Below are positions 1-59,988 of a DNA stretch of 64,000 bases, piece after piece. Below the pieces are notes generated by a model that had not been told where the DNA came from, did no database searches, and worked only from the letters and a program-made list of their open reading frames with translations. The position numbers and the translations under genes were made by a program. Position 1 is the stretch's first letter. Each line of letters opens with the position of its first letter. Source of the stretch: Burhinus oedicnemus (lineage: Eukaryota > Chordata > Aves > Charadriiformes > Burhinidae). The stretch is from assembly GCA_008921705.1 (NCBI GenBank), contig VFFE01008410.1, positions 285,714 through 349,713 of the forward strand. The letters are read 5' to 3'.

Positions 1-1788
1 TTTTCTTGCCTTTTGTGGGTCGGAGATACACTGTTTTCCACTTACAGTGTGGAAAACTTGGGTTCTGATTAAACATTCAACAGAGGTTTCTGACAAAGGC
101 AAAAAATGAAGTCAGGAAACAAGTTTCTGGGAAAGGTGATGGGATCTGCCATTGGAAGTGTTAAAGAAGAGATTAGAGAGATACCAGAAATGACATAGAT
201 GTAGCTACTCCTATCCTGGGAAGATGAATGGACCAGATGCTGCCATGGGGCCCCTTTGAGATCCATTTTTCTATTATTTTTGTGATCTTTTGTGAGCGGA
301 GGATCAGGATTAATTACACGTCTGATTAATTTGAACTCAGCTCCCTACTAATTCAGCTGCACTGTCCAAGGGACCAGATTTATTAGTACTGCTGCCCAGC
401 CCTGGGTCTGTGCATCGACATTCTCTCAGCTTCCTCGGCTATAACGCGATGCTGCAGCACGGTCCTCCCACAGCAGAAGGCAGAGGCACTTGCTCACAGA
501 CATTGATATTGCAATGTCTAGCTGATATTTACAAGACCAAAGATTGGCTTGGCGTGCAAATTGAAAAAAGCAGAGCTTGTATAGTATTGTAACACAGTGC
601 AGGATTGGGAGGCTGAGCTGAGAGCCCTGGCCCAGTGTGTGCATCCCTTGACAGTGTGGCTTGACTACGGGTATAAGGAATATAAGGAAGGTAGGATTGA
701 GCTAGCAGCAAGCTTTAATTAAAATAGCTCTGAGTCCTAAGGAGGGGAGGCAGTTGCCATGGGGAATGGAAAGCTTACAAGAAGCCTAGCTCCATGCCTG
801 AAACATGGGAGAATGGAGTTGCTGCCTGGAATGCTCAGAGAGAGGTTACCACAGGGAGCTCTGAAACCATCCTGACATCAAAATTTTAAGTGAGACAGCA
901 GAAAGCAATGCAAAAGCAATGCAAAAGCAAGCAGTCAAACAGGGAATGTATTTTTTGCATACCAGCCAAGCATTATGGGTCCTAAAATAGCTGACCCCTC
1001 TTCTTTAGGTGCTTTGGTGTCTTTTCTCTTTCCTCCTTTCCATCCTCAGGAATTCACTTTACTGCTCCCTGGGCCTCAGTGCTTCAGTGCATATAGTCAA
1101 ATCTTACTCCTGCTGGAGGCTATATATATTTTACCATTTACATCGACAGGTTTCCACCTCTGGTACGTGGAACAGATCATATAGTCGTTGCTGAGCAGCA
1201 AGCGTACCCAAAATAGAAATGGCATGTCTTCCTATTCCCTACCTCCCGCTAGCATCAGCGTGTCCACCCTGTCAGCAGTGTCAGGGAGTATAAATACCAT
1301 TAAAACTAACTGTTTGTTTGTTTTCTGGGGTGGCTTGCTGCCCCTGATCTGGCTGATGATGTGAAAGCTAGTGCTGGCCCAAGGGAGGGAGGGTCAGGAC
1401 CTGGGGAACAGCAGCTGTGCTACTGCTGAGCTTAAACTGATCACAGACCCACACCCTGTTAGCACAACTTCTCTTTTGTTGGTTAGCTGTTCTAGAAGGA
1501 AATTTGGCACTTTGCACCTGACAGATGGCCTCTCAAAGGGATACGTATAACTGGCAGATGCCTCTCCCAAGTGATCAGTTAGGCTTTAAAACCAGCTCTT
1601 GGTTTCTTGATGAGCTTGAAAAGGCCTGTGTGGATCCTCCATCAAAAAGCCTGCCTTCAGGCATTGTCATGTAGAATCACTGCTGTTGGCTTCTTAAATT
1701 GTGGATAGAAAGCAACAACCTTCATAGGAAAGGTTGTAATTTGGGGAAAAAAACCAATAAACAACCATTCAGTCCAAAATGCCTCAGA

Positions 1789-1826
1789 CCCCCTCTCTTT
1801 TCTTTTTTTTTTTTCCTTTTTTTTCT
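1789..1826 (+). repeat. 38-base pure pyrimidine tract
   Basis: C/T only over 38 bases, mostly T with scattered C. It is well away from any exon and has no recognised acceptor role. It could be the eroded tail of a retroelement on the - strand, but no element body was recognised next to it. Confidence 0.7.
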
Positions 1827-2020
1827 GAGCTAACCTGACAAGAGCGATTTGGGTTTGGTATCTTTATGATAGTACCCAATCAGCCATGGGATAATCAGTG
1901 GTGTAGAGTGGGCAACAGCCCCGCTTCAGAGAGTGCAGTCTCCAGTGTTTGTTACTCAGGCACTCTTCAGTGCAGTGGGAATAATGAGGCTATGGCAAAA
2001 TAATTCAGCTGAAGAGTGAT

Positions 2021-2490
2021 CATAGAATCACAGAATCATAGAATCGTTTAGGTTGGAAAAGACCTTTAAGATCATCCAGTCCAACCATTCACCCTACTCT
2101 ACCAGGTCTGCCACTAAACCATGTCTCTAAGCACCACATCTACACGACTTTTAAACACATCTAGGGATGGTGATTCAACCACCTCCCTGGGCAGCCTGTT
2201 CCAATGTTTGATAACTCTTCCAGTGAAAATTTTTTTCCTGATGTCCAGCCTAAACCTCCCCTGACGCATCTTGAGGCCATTTCCTCTTGTCCTATCGCTA
2301 GTTACTTGGGAGAAGAGATCAGCTCCCATCTCACTACAACCTCCTTTCAGGTAGTTGTAGAGAGCAATAAGGTCTCCCTTCAGCCTTCTCTTCTCCAGAC
2401 TAAACAATCCTAATTCCTTCAGCCGCTCCTCCTGAGACATGTTCTCCAGACCCCTCACCAGCTTCGTTGCCCTTCTGATGTTAAGAGGTA
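2021..2490 (-). mobile_element. CR1 LINE fragment, 3' end, - strand
   Basis: The + strand starts with repeated ATAGAATCA units, the reverse complement of the CR1 3' terminus. Read on the - strand, 2497-2114 is an uninterrupted 127-codon frame. Its core matches the C-terminal end of CR1 ORF2 (reverse transcriptase protein), with [26 protein letters not shown] and [16 protein letters not shown]. It is truncated at the 5' end, as almost all CR1 copies are. The intact frame and well-preserved 3' repeats suggest a relatively young copy (inference). The outer 5' limit is approximate; the first few codons of the open frame may be flanking sequence. Confidence 0.93.
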
Positions 2491-2625
2491 GTGCCATGTC
2501 TGCTCATGGCTGCACACTCCCACCCCATGCTCTTCACCCCTACCACAGCACAGGGGTCCCAAAGGAACCCATCCTGCTCCCTGAGCAATGGGGTTGGGCG
2601 GATGGCAGCAACATCACGGTGTGGA
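2491..2625. other. Spacer between the two CR1 copies
   Basis: About 135 bases separate the 5' ends of two opposed CR1 copies. The stretch is C-rich (CCCACCCCATGC and similar). I do not recognise it. It may be original intron sequence or diverged CR1 5' sequence. Confidence 0.5.
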
Positions 2626-2900
2626 GGGAGATGGTGAAGGGTCTAGAGAGCAAGTCCTGTGAGGAGCGGCTGAGGGAAATGGGGTTGTTTAGTCTGGAGA
2701 AAAGGAGGCTGGGGGGAGACCTTATCACTCTCTACAACTGCCTGAATGGAAGTTGTAGCAGGGTGGGGGTCGGTCTCTTCTCCCAAATAACAGGCGATAG
2801 GATGAGAGGAGACGGCCTCACGTTGTGCCAGGGAGGTTTAGGTTGCATATTAGGACAAATTTCTTCACAGAAAGGGTTGTCAAGCATTGGAACAGGCTGC

Positions 2901-2905
2901 CCAGG
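2901..2905. repeat. Target-site duplication CCAGG, left copy
   Basis: CCAGG lies immediately left of the LTR and is repeated immediately right of it at 3289-3293. The CR1 sequence expected at this point has one CCAGG, so the second copy was made by the insertion. Confidence 0.85.
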
Positions 2906-3288
2906 TGTCCTGGTTTGAGCCTCAGCTTTGATACTGAGCACGATGCAGATGGGGTGGAATACCCTGTTCGTCAGTTTTGGGTCACCTGTCCTGTCTGCTC
3001 CTCCCTGCAGGTGCAACCCCTCTACACTCTTCTGCTTCCAGCCCTCCGACATGGCACACAACAAAGTTGGCTGACCTTGGTTATTATAGCAATAAGTATA
3101 AGCAAGAGCCTCTCCGCATACCATTCCTTGGTATTAACTATAAACATCAGGCATTATCACTCTGGAAGCAGACGCTGCCTGAAAAATATGCCGTTAATTT
3201 CAGAAAGTGCAGTTAGTTAGAAGAGACTTAATGGAAAAGTAAAATTACTGAAAAGAAAATTGGTTCTGTTCTATCTCAAACCAGGACA
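2906..3288. mobile_element. Solo LTR of an endogenous retrovirus (383 bp) nested in CR1
   Basis: It begins TGTCCTGGTTTGAG and ends CTCAAACCAGGACA, a perfect 14-bp terminal inverted repeat with the usual TG...CA ends. A direct repeat CCAGG flanks it exactly (2901-2905 and 3289-3293), a 5-bp target-site duplication. No retroviral coding sequence is present, so it is a solo LTR or a short non-autonomous element. Part of it resembles the inner part of the 6763-7395 LTR in the same reading direction (TGGAATA..CC and GGTCA.CTGTCCTG segments), so it is probably a distant relative (inference). A 5-bp duplication fits an ERVL-like class but does not prove it. Confidence 0.85.
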
Positions 3289-3293
3289 CCAGG
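3289..3293. repeat. Target-site duplication CCAGG, right copy
   Basis: Right-hand copy of the 5-bp duplication, directly followed by the resuming CR1 sequence GAAGTGGTTGAG. Confidence 0.85.
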
Positions 3294-3989
3294 GAAGTGG
3301 TTGAGTCACCATCCCTGAAGGTACTTAAAAGACATGTAGATGTGGCACTTAGGGACATGGTTTACTGGTGGACTTGGCAGTGCTAGGTTTATGGTTGGAC
3401 TCAATGATCTTGAAGGTCTTTTCCAACCTAAATGATTCTATGATTCTATAAGCAGGAGTGGGACTGGCCTTTGGGCTGCGGTTGGCCCCTGAGTGGACAT
3501 GGTTTTGTCCACTGGAACCTGGAGAAATTTGCACGCAAGTCCAGGCCTGAATGGACTGTGTGAGGACTCTTCATGGAGACTGCTGCATTTGCAAGATGTT
3601 GTTATCAGCCTGCTCCAAGGCACAGATGTGTCATCATCTTTCATTTAGCCAGCCAGTGTGGTATTTAGAAATAAATCCTCCCACTTCTTAGAAATGTTTA
3701 ATGCCACTAGAGCTGTAGGAGACAGATGAGTAGCAGAGTTTTAAGTTTAAACAAAATGACCTCCACAACATCCTTCCCATAGCAAAACTTTTCCCAGCCA
3801 ATTGATATTTTGCTGTTTGCAATGATCATATGTTAATGTATGACATAATTCCACAGATATGCAGAAGGGTCATATTAACTGAACTGTGTTATAACCCTGG
3901 AGTCTGAATTTCCTCTCATGCTGTTTTAATACAGCTTAGGTCATTAAAGTTTCTCTTCCTTTAGGAATTAGTTAGGCATATTCCAGCAG

Positions 3990-4100
3990 TGTTTGTTACA
4001 GGATGCTAATATTAGTTATAATTAATTATAATGGATATATTAATATATAATTGATATATAATTAATGCAGTAATACTAATGCATTAATTGTTATAAATGC
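3990..4100. repeat. AT-rich, TAATTA/TATA-rich stretch
   Basis: Built of short overlapping words such as ATTAAT, TATAATTA and GATATATAAT, with several small palindromes. It looks like simple AT-rich intronic DNA; I see no gene or element in it. Confidence 0.6.
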
Positions 4101-5508
4101 AGTCAAATCAAACCATTATTTTTCAGATAAACATGTATGATTAGAGATTTATAGTTTATATCAGTTTATAAAGAAGTCATTATAATATTATGTGACCATG
4201 ATACTCAGCAGGAAAATTATATAGCTAAACAACCAGAACATTCCTTAGTTCTATCTTTTTATATATACTTATATATGAAAGTCAATAAAATAGATATTTT
4301 ATAGGGATTTATATGCAGCAGGATTTATAATGTTAAATATTATGGGTTTCAAACTCTGTGATAACTACATAAATGGGCCATTTAATTGCCCTTGATAGAA
4401 ATTCACCTTATTTCTTTAGATTTAGTGATTCCAATTAAATGCGTTAAGCATTTCAGATGATTAAATTATTAGATGTATTGTAAATGCTTTATTTAAGAGC
4501 CATTGCTGGTGAAGGAACTTGAAACATACATTATCTTGATCTGGCTTCTATTCAGTATGCTATAGCTCACAAATACGTGGCTTTTTTCATCATTGTCTTT
4601 GATAGTGTTGTCATTCTGTAAGTAAATCCATGGAAGGGAAAGATTATAGGTACTTATGTTATTCTACAGATGTATTTTCAACAATATCTTGTGCACAATA
4701 GCACGTCTGGTTTTTGTCTGGTTTTGAGACAATGAATGATATATCAAAAGCTAAGGAATGTCAGAATTGTACATAATTTCAAAAGGTAGTGGTTTCTGCT
4801 TTTGGACAATAGAAGCTGTATTCGTGCTCTTAAAGTATTATGTCAATACAGCTGGTTAGATCAGATACAATATCATGGACTCTAATAATGCCACCTGAAT
4901 GAAACTTTTTGAAGGATGAGATCAGATAAATTCAGGTTAGAAAGGAGGATGCAGACTTTTAACAATGAGGAAAAAGAATCTTTCGAATAATTTATTTTGG
5001 GGTATAGACATATCCATGTATTGAAAGGGAAGCAAAAATGGTTCTCCAAGAGGTGCTCCATCCCTGCTTAGCTAGGCATCTACATCTATGAATGAGGAGG
5101 ATCAGTGTGCAAAAGGGTCAGAGCAGGCCACACTAGGTCATCCACAAAATCCCATTATGGTTTTAAATATATGTGGAAACGTGGAAAATATAATTCTTTC
5201 AGTTCAAGTTGAGTATTCCTGTAGATGAGAGAGGGAAATTTTAAGGCTAGCCTAGAGGACCTTGTCTGGGAACTTAAAACAGTTGATGCCAAATAAAAGA
5301 AAATCGTCCTCGCTTTTCTGTTCCCCCTTTCATCCTCTCCTCTGTCAACTTCCAGAATTGGGTTTTAAAGTTTCTAAGGGTATATCTGCATATTCTAAAA
5401 GTAATGAATCAAAGATACTTTAGGGTTTGGTCATTTTTTCCTCATTAATTTCTCATTAATTTATTTGTACTTACATGTTACCAAGTAGATACAAACAATA
5501 TATTAACA

Positions 5509-5523
5509 CCCCCCCCCCCCCCC
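5509..5523. repeat. C15 homopolymer
   Basis: Fifteen consecutive C residues between TATTAACA and AAAATAG. Such runs are length-variable and error-prone in sequencing, so the true length is uncertain. Confidence 0.9.
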
Positions 5524-6918
5524 AAAATAGCTTATAAGTGAGGTTAATTTTGTGACAGAATGATCCTGAAGGAAGTCCCAAAGTTGTTTTTGGCTGAAGT
5601 TGTGGTGGTAGTGCTTCTCCATGTGAAGTTAGTGTGTTTGTAATTAAATTTGAACCCCAGGTAAACTGTATTTTCTATGATATGCCTATTATTGTTCTTC
5701 ATAAAAAATACACCTTTTATTTTCCTCTGCAGAGTAAAGTAAACATGACATACAAATTTACAGTGAGACTTGTCAATAAACACATGAGATCATGGATATT
5801 AGTCTGAGCATAAACTTTCTATTACATTCATTTTACTGCTAGTGCAATAAAACTGTCATCAGATCGAATGGGATTTTATACTGCATCAGCTATAATACAA
5901 TGCCATTAAATTGGAAGTATATAAATTTTCCATTGTTCTCTTACTCATGAGTTCTGAAAATTAGAAAGTTACACACAGCCTCATGCTATGGCTTGCATAT
6001 TCCAGCAGATAAGTAGTGATTTAGTCAGGGTAGTTTGGGGCATATACTTAATTTCTGATTATAAGGGTGTTTTGCAGTGTGAAAAATAGTATGTTTTACT
6101 GCAGTAAGGACCTGAAATCTTTTCATGAAAATTTGTATGAAAAAAATGTAAGGAAAAGGCCCAATTGCTAGTTTCCCAACTTTGTGTGGGACAAAAAACA
6201 GTAGATAAAAACCAGGAATATAAGAAGTCCCTTATGTACTCCAAGATAGGGGAGAATTAAGATAGTTAAAGGGACTGCATTCACTTTAAAAAGAAGGCTT
6301 CAAAACAACACCAGTTTTCAGTAAGCTCAGTCTATGGGTCCACAGTTCAAGAAATCAAGACCCACCAGAGCTCACTTTTCATCTTGGAGATGAGAATACC
6401 CTGCTTCAGGTCACTGTCCCTTGGCCAGTTTGCTTTCCTTAGGTATATTGATAGGACACAAGGCTGTAACAAGGGGCTTTCTTGGGCAGCAATGGGGATG
6501 TTCTGATAAAAAAATGACTGTGGGGGAATCATATATTTTTTTAAAGCCCTTTCTCATAGTTTTCAAAATTAAACATTTCCAGTCTTTCATTTTAACGTAC
6601 CTTCTCACTTGCAATTATTTGGTATTACAAAGTGTCTACACACACAATTAATATAATGTGCTCTGTATGTAGCATATGGAATACGGCATTTTAAAAGTCT
6701 ACGCTGAATCAAAAATTAATAATATATTCATATACATTGCATTTAATTTTGGTGAGAAGTATTGTCGTGGTTTAACCCCAGCCAGCAACCAAACACCACA
6801 GCTCACCCCCCTCACACATCCCTCCCCGCACCCCCCCTACCTTGCCCCAGCCCCGATGGGGTGGGGAGAGAATCAGAAGAGTAAAAGTGAGAAAACTCAT
6901 GGGTTGAGATAAAGATAG

Positions 6919-6924
6919 TTTAAT
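6919..6924 (-). terminator. LTR polyadenylation signal ATTAAA
   Basis: ATTAAA on the - strand in CTACCTATTAAACT, downstream of the LTR TATA box in the LTR's own direction, where this family carries its poly(A) signal. Confidence 0.55.
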
Positions 6925-7113
6925 AGGTAGAGTAAAAGCTGTGCATGCAAGCAAAACAAAGCAAAGCAAAACAAGGAATTCCTTCACTGCTTCCCATCGG
7001 CAGGCAGGTGTTCAGCCAACTCCAGGAAAGCAGGGCTCCATCAGATGTAATGGTTACTTGGGAAGGCAAATGTGATAACTCTGAACATCCCACCCTTTCC
7101 TCTTCTTCCCCCA

Positions 7114-7122
7114 GCTTTATAT
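7114..7122 (-). promoter_or_regulatory. LTR TATA box (antisense to BICD1)
   Basis: CATATAAAG on the - strand inside the LTR, preceded by a GC-rich region and a TGACGTCA-like site (TACGACGTCATGC) about 10-20 bases upstream, which resembles a CRE/ATF site. This is the usual U3 promoter position. Activity is not shown by sequence alone. Confidence 0.6.
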
Positions 7123-10100
7123 GCTGAGCATGACGTCGTATGGTATGGAATATCCCTTTGGTCACTTGGGGTCAGCTGTCCTGGCTGTGTCCCCTCCCAG
7201 CTTTTTGTGCACCCCCAGCCTACTCGCTGCAGGGGGGTGGTGAGGAGCAGAAAAGGCCTTGACCCTGTGTGAGCGCTGCTTGGTGATAACTAGAACATCC
7301 CTGTATTATCAACGCTGTTTCCAGCACAAATGCAAAACACAGCCCCATACTAGCTGCTATGAAGAAAATGAACTCTACCCCTGCCAAAACCGGCATGAGT
7401 ACAAAAGTTTATTATTTAATATTAATGGTCCACTGATGTTCAGAGACTTGTCAGGATAGAAGTGATGTTTGTACTACACAGATATGGTCCTTGCCCCTCT
7501 AAAACCTGGAGTTGTCTTTCACTTTTCATATATGGCAAGTCTGAAAATACATCTAAGTACTAGTGGACAGGTGACCTGAACAGACTTTATCTCAATTGAG
7601 CCTTATATTTGTCATTTCTTGTGGTCTGTTCCATTATGTGTAGGTTCATTAGACGTGCTATGTGACTGACATCTTCCACAATTAATGCTCACGTATAATT
7701 AGATGCAATGCTGACAAGGACTCTGTTGTTTTCTATAGTTTCCCAGAAAAGCCTTTTCCTTCTTCTTTGGCACCAATCCATTAAAACCGTTGCACCACGT
7801 TCAGCTGGTGACTGGGATTGAAAATAATTTACAGCCATTTAAACATTGCTCGTGTATCATTAGCTCCACCTCTCGGATTAATTTGATTTTTACAGATACA
7901 GTAGTTCATAGGGGAATCCTCTCTGGAAATGTAAAAAGTCCTGAGGCAGTGCCCTAGTAAAAAGCATCTGGCTCAATTGCTCTATCCTGCAAGTTTAATG
8001 TTCAGTGCTTGATTACCAGTGAGGTTTAATTACAAATTATTTTACTAATAATTTGGGTTACATTGTCCTCTAGTGGCTCATACAGATAACTGCCCTGCTG
8101 ACAGACTTTTTGCCTTGTGTTTTAAATCCTCTCATGCTGTTTTCATACAAGTCCGAGTCACCTCAGAAGAGGACTGATGCAAAGGCCAAATAAAAAGTTT
8201 GCGTCTTACCACCACTCTATCCATACAGCAAGATCTATCCTCTATAACTGCCTATTGTCTGCTTAAGAAATATTTAAAATAGTTCTAAATAACCATAGAG
8301 AGCTGTAAGAAGGTACTGTGTTTAATCAGAACATTTAAAGGGAAACAAATATATCCTGCTTACTGACAGCAACAATGAATAAAATTAGTATGAATTTTTT
8401 TTTTTAATAGGTTGAAGACTAGTTCATTTCCACAAAATGCACCGAGATCTCATACAAAGGAAAACAGAACAGCCCTCAAGCGTGTCCTGTGGCTACTCAC
8501 TTGTAAACCTCAATAGTGCCAGGCTTTTGCCCTGTCGCATGGCAGCATCACCTTTCGTAGGAAGCAGTGACAGCACTAGAGCGCTTTGCAGCTGGATGTT
8601 TGCAAACAGGAGGAGGGATCTGGGAGCATGGAGAATAATGCCAGGGTGTTTGCAGTGCCCAACTGTGCATTTTACATTACTCTGAAAAGGTGACACCATA
8701 TTCTCTAACGTGCTGAGTTTGTTTTGCCCTGTGGCAGAGCAGTAGGATTGCTTCCAGCGGAGACCTTGGCCCTGGTGACGGAAGCACAGCAGGCAGCGCT
8801 GTGGCAGGCACGGCTGGTGGTGGGATGCTCTGACTGGGGAGTCTTCCCCTTTCATATTGTTTCTTCCTTGACCAAATGCCATGAGTAATGAGGAGCAGAG
8901 GTTGCTCTGCAGAGATAGTTTGTGCGTGTGTAGAAGGAGGAGGAGAAGTGCTATAAATGCTTCTGTCCATACCTCTGAGATCACGTAGAAGGAGCAGTTA
9001 CAAGTGGCGAAGGAATGTAGTTTCTGTCTTCGAGAAATGGTGGTGCACTCCAGCAAGATGATAGCTCACTTTTTCTTTTGCTGTTTGCAGTAATAGGAAA
9101 GATAAAGGAGTACTCTGACCTTACAGAGTTAATATCAGAGGCTTTTTCAAAGTAGCGTGCCTTGTACTCTTTCAGGGAAATAATATATCAGGATTCAGTA
9201 AAAATTCTTTGCTCTGGTCCTCCATCTCTGGACACCTATTTTCTTCCTCCCTTTTTGGAGAGGCCTTCCTTTCAACCAGCAGTGTGACTGTGTGCATCGG
9301 ATGGATGTCAGCCTGTTCCTATTGATTCCCTGGGCTGATCCTCCAAACACGAGGATAGTTGCTGAGTAGCTTAATTATACTTGACACAGCAGAGTTGTGC
9401 ATTTGCTGTTTTCACGTACTGCCTCAGACTCACACGTATACCCACACCTATCATGCACGCCTTGATAACCGCCACAGCTGAGAACATGCTGACAGAAACA
9501 GAACATATAAAGGCAGCCCGGAGGTATAAAATGCCTTTACCTCGTGAAATCATCTGCGGTGCTATTCTTACAGTTCACTCAGAGGTTTATTAGGCAGTGA
9601 TGGATGCAGGAATATTTGCCGAGAGTTACTTTTATCTAGTGCTCTGTGGCTCTTCTGCCACTGGGGATCTTTTAAACTGAAGTCATGCCTTCAGTCAAGA
9701 AATCACGTAGGGTCTTTATTTCTTCTTAATTAGCTGCTGGGAGGGGGAAGGTGGTGGGTTTTATTTTCCATTAACAAAAAGGCTTAACTTTAAAAAGTGC
9801 TTTTGTATCATCTCTTGCATGAACTTTTTTTTTTTTTCATGCTTTGCAATGTTATTTTCCAGGGGTTTATAATTGTTTATTTAACCTAGGTGCTAAGGAA
9901 AGTTCTGTTTATCCTCAATTCAGAACGTGTGTTTTTATCCTTTATGTACTAAAGAGTGGGTCATACAGATTGATCTATTTAGAACTCGCTGACTACAGCT
10001 TCTGCTGCAATGATTTTTTAAGCATTTGGCTTCTCCAGGTAGCTATCAGGCCCGTGATTGCCCTCCCTCCACACTGAAATCTTTTACAGAAACCCGGTAC

Positions 10101-11071
10101 TGCTTCTCAGGTGTGCTCTTTCTGACACCCCAGCAGCAGAGGGGGCTCTGCCCCATCATTAAAGTCACAGTGGAGCTTCCCTCCGTCAGCTGCTGCGGCA
10201 ATGCTCAGGTTCCTCCTGCAGCCAAGGAGAAGATGTGACCGATTATGCCTGTTCCTATTAACCAGGAAAATGCAGAGGGGGAGGTTGCTCCTGCCTAACC
10301 CGTCGGTCACTGTTCTCTTCCAGCTGTGTGTTAACTCCATCTTCCCATAGTGCGTTTTACATCAGGGTTATGGCAGCAGAGTCTTTCCAGAATAACCTGA
10401 CCCTCGATGTCAAGCTCAGTCAGAGCTGGAATCCAATGGAAGCAACTTTTGGTGAAACTGATCCCTCGTGACCTCCCTGGGAACTGCATATGCTAATGGG
10501 AAAAATGAAGTGGTGACCTTGTGTGTTCTCAGGCTCACAGGCTGTCATCGTGCTCAGCACAGCAATGCATTTGTCAGGGGTCTGCCTGGCAGGTCCCCCC
10601 CGCCTACCTGTGTCCCTCTCTAATGCCTGCAGACACAAACACATGAGTGCACCTTGCTCAGTAACAGATGTCTTTACAGAACAGATGCTGTTACTTTTTG
10701 CTTTTCTGTATGGATGTAGAAAGCATCCTTTGGTGGAAAACAGGTGGTAATTTTATTTAAATGCAACTGTATCATAGAGCAATAAAACCAATGAGATGAT
10801 AAAGCCTTGCCAAGTTTTCCATTTCAATAAGCATCTAATCTTGAAACTGTTTTAATCAACCTTCCTTATCAGATGTTCTCATTTCTGCATTGCCAGCACA
10901 CACCTGAAATTACTGCTTGGCCTCAGATTAAAAGGTGGTGCTGTTTTGATTTGCACTATTAGATCGTTTCTATTTGAGGATTAATTTTTTGTTTGGCCTT
11001 TTCTAAAGGCAGTGTTCATCATTAAAGTGGCTGTGCATGAATGGTAATGTACTTGTGTTTTCTCTCATCAG

Positions 11072-59988
<48,917 letters not shown>

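Larger units (their letters stand above)
2626..3451 (+). mobile_element. CR1 LINE fragment, + strand, split by an LTR insertion
   Basis: Bases 2626-2905 carry the C-terminal CR1 ORF2 region ([19 protein letters not shown]). A one-base frameshift lies near 2840, after which the next frame gives the [17 protein letters not shown] segment. The element resumes at 3289 with CCAGGGAAGTGGTTGAGTCACC and ends with ATTCTATGATTCTATA at about 3451, the CR1 3' end. The 2906-3288 segment between them is a separate LTR. Apart from the duplicated CCAGG, the two halves join without loss, so the CR1 was there first. Confidence 0.93.
6763..7395 (-). mobile_element. Endogenous retrovirus LTR, - strand, about 633 bp
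   Basis: The + strand begins TGTCGTGGTTTAACCCCAGC and ends CCAAAACCGGCA, which read on the - strand are the two ends of the bird LTR family that starts TGTCCTGGTTTCAGC and ends GGGTTAAACCACGACA. On the - strand a TATA box (7114-7122) and a polyadenylation signal (ATTAAA, 6919-6924) fall in the expected LTR order. No internal retroviral genes flank it, so it is a solo LTR. I could not find a clean 5-bp target duplication (AGTAT on the left, TGAGT on the right), so one end may be eroded. The family assignment comes from memory of its consensus. Confidence 0.88.
1..11071 (+). other. BICD1 intron 2, 3' part (no gene seen)
   Basis: This is the downstream end of an intron whose donor lies outside the window. 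The acceptor is TCTCTCATCAG at 11061-11071. It contains a pyrimidine tract (1789-1826), a CR1 pair with a nested LTR (about 2021-3451), AT-rich DNA (about 4000-4100), a C15 run (5509-5523) and a 633-bp LTR (6763-7395). Many short open frames exist on both strands, but none has recognisable protein similarity, paired splice signals or a domain, so I call none of them. Confidence 0.85.

Noticed and set aside
2439..2918. 159-codon frame spanning both CR1 copies
   Set aside because: It is explained by CR1 ORF2 sequence on the + copy joined to spacer and antisense CR1.
6758..7400. Target-site duplication for the 633-bp LTR
   Set aside because: AGTAT and TGAGT do not match well enough. One LTR end appears eroded.
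8493..9056. 187-codon - strand frame in intron 2
   Set aside because: Low-complexity Leu run, no domain, no splice partners or conserved block, and an overlapping frame on the other strand. Chance in 64 kb.
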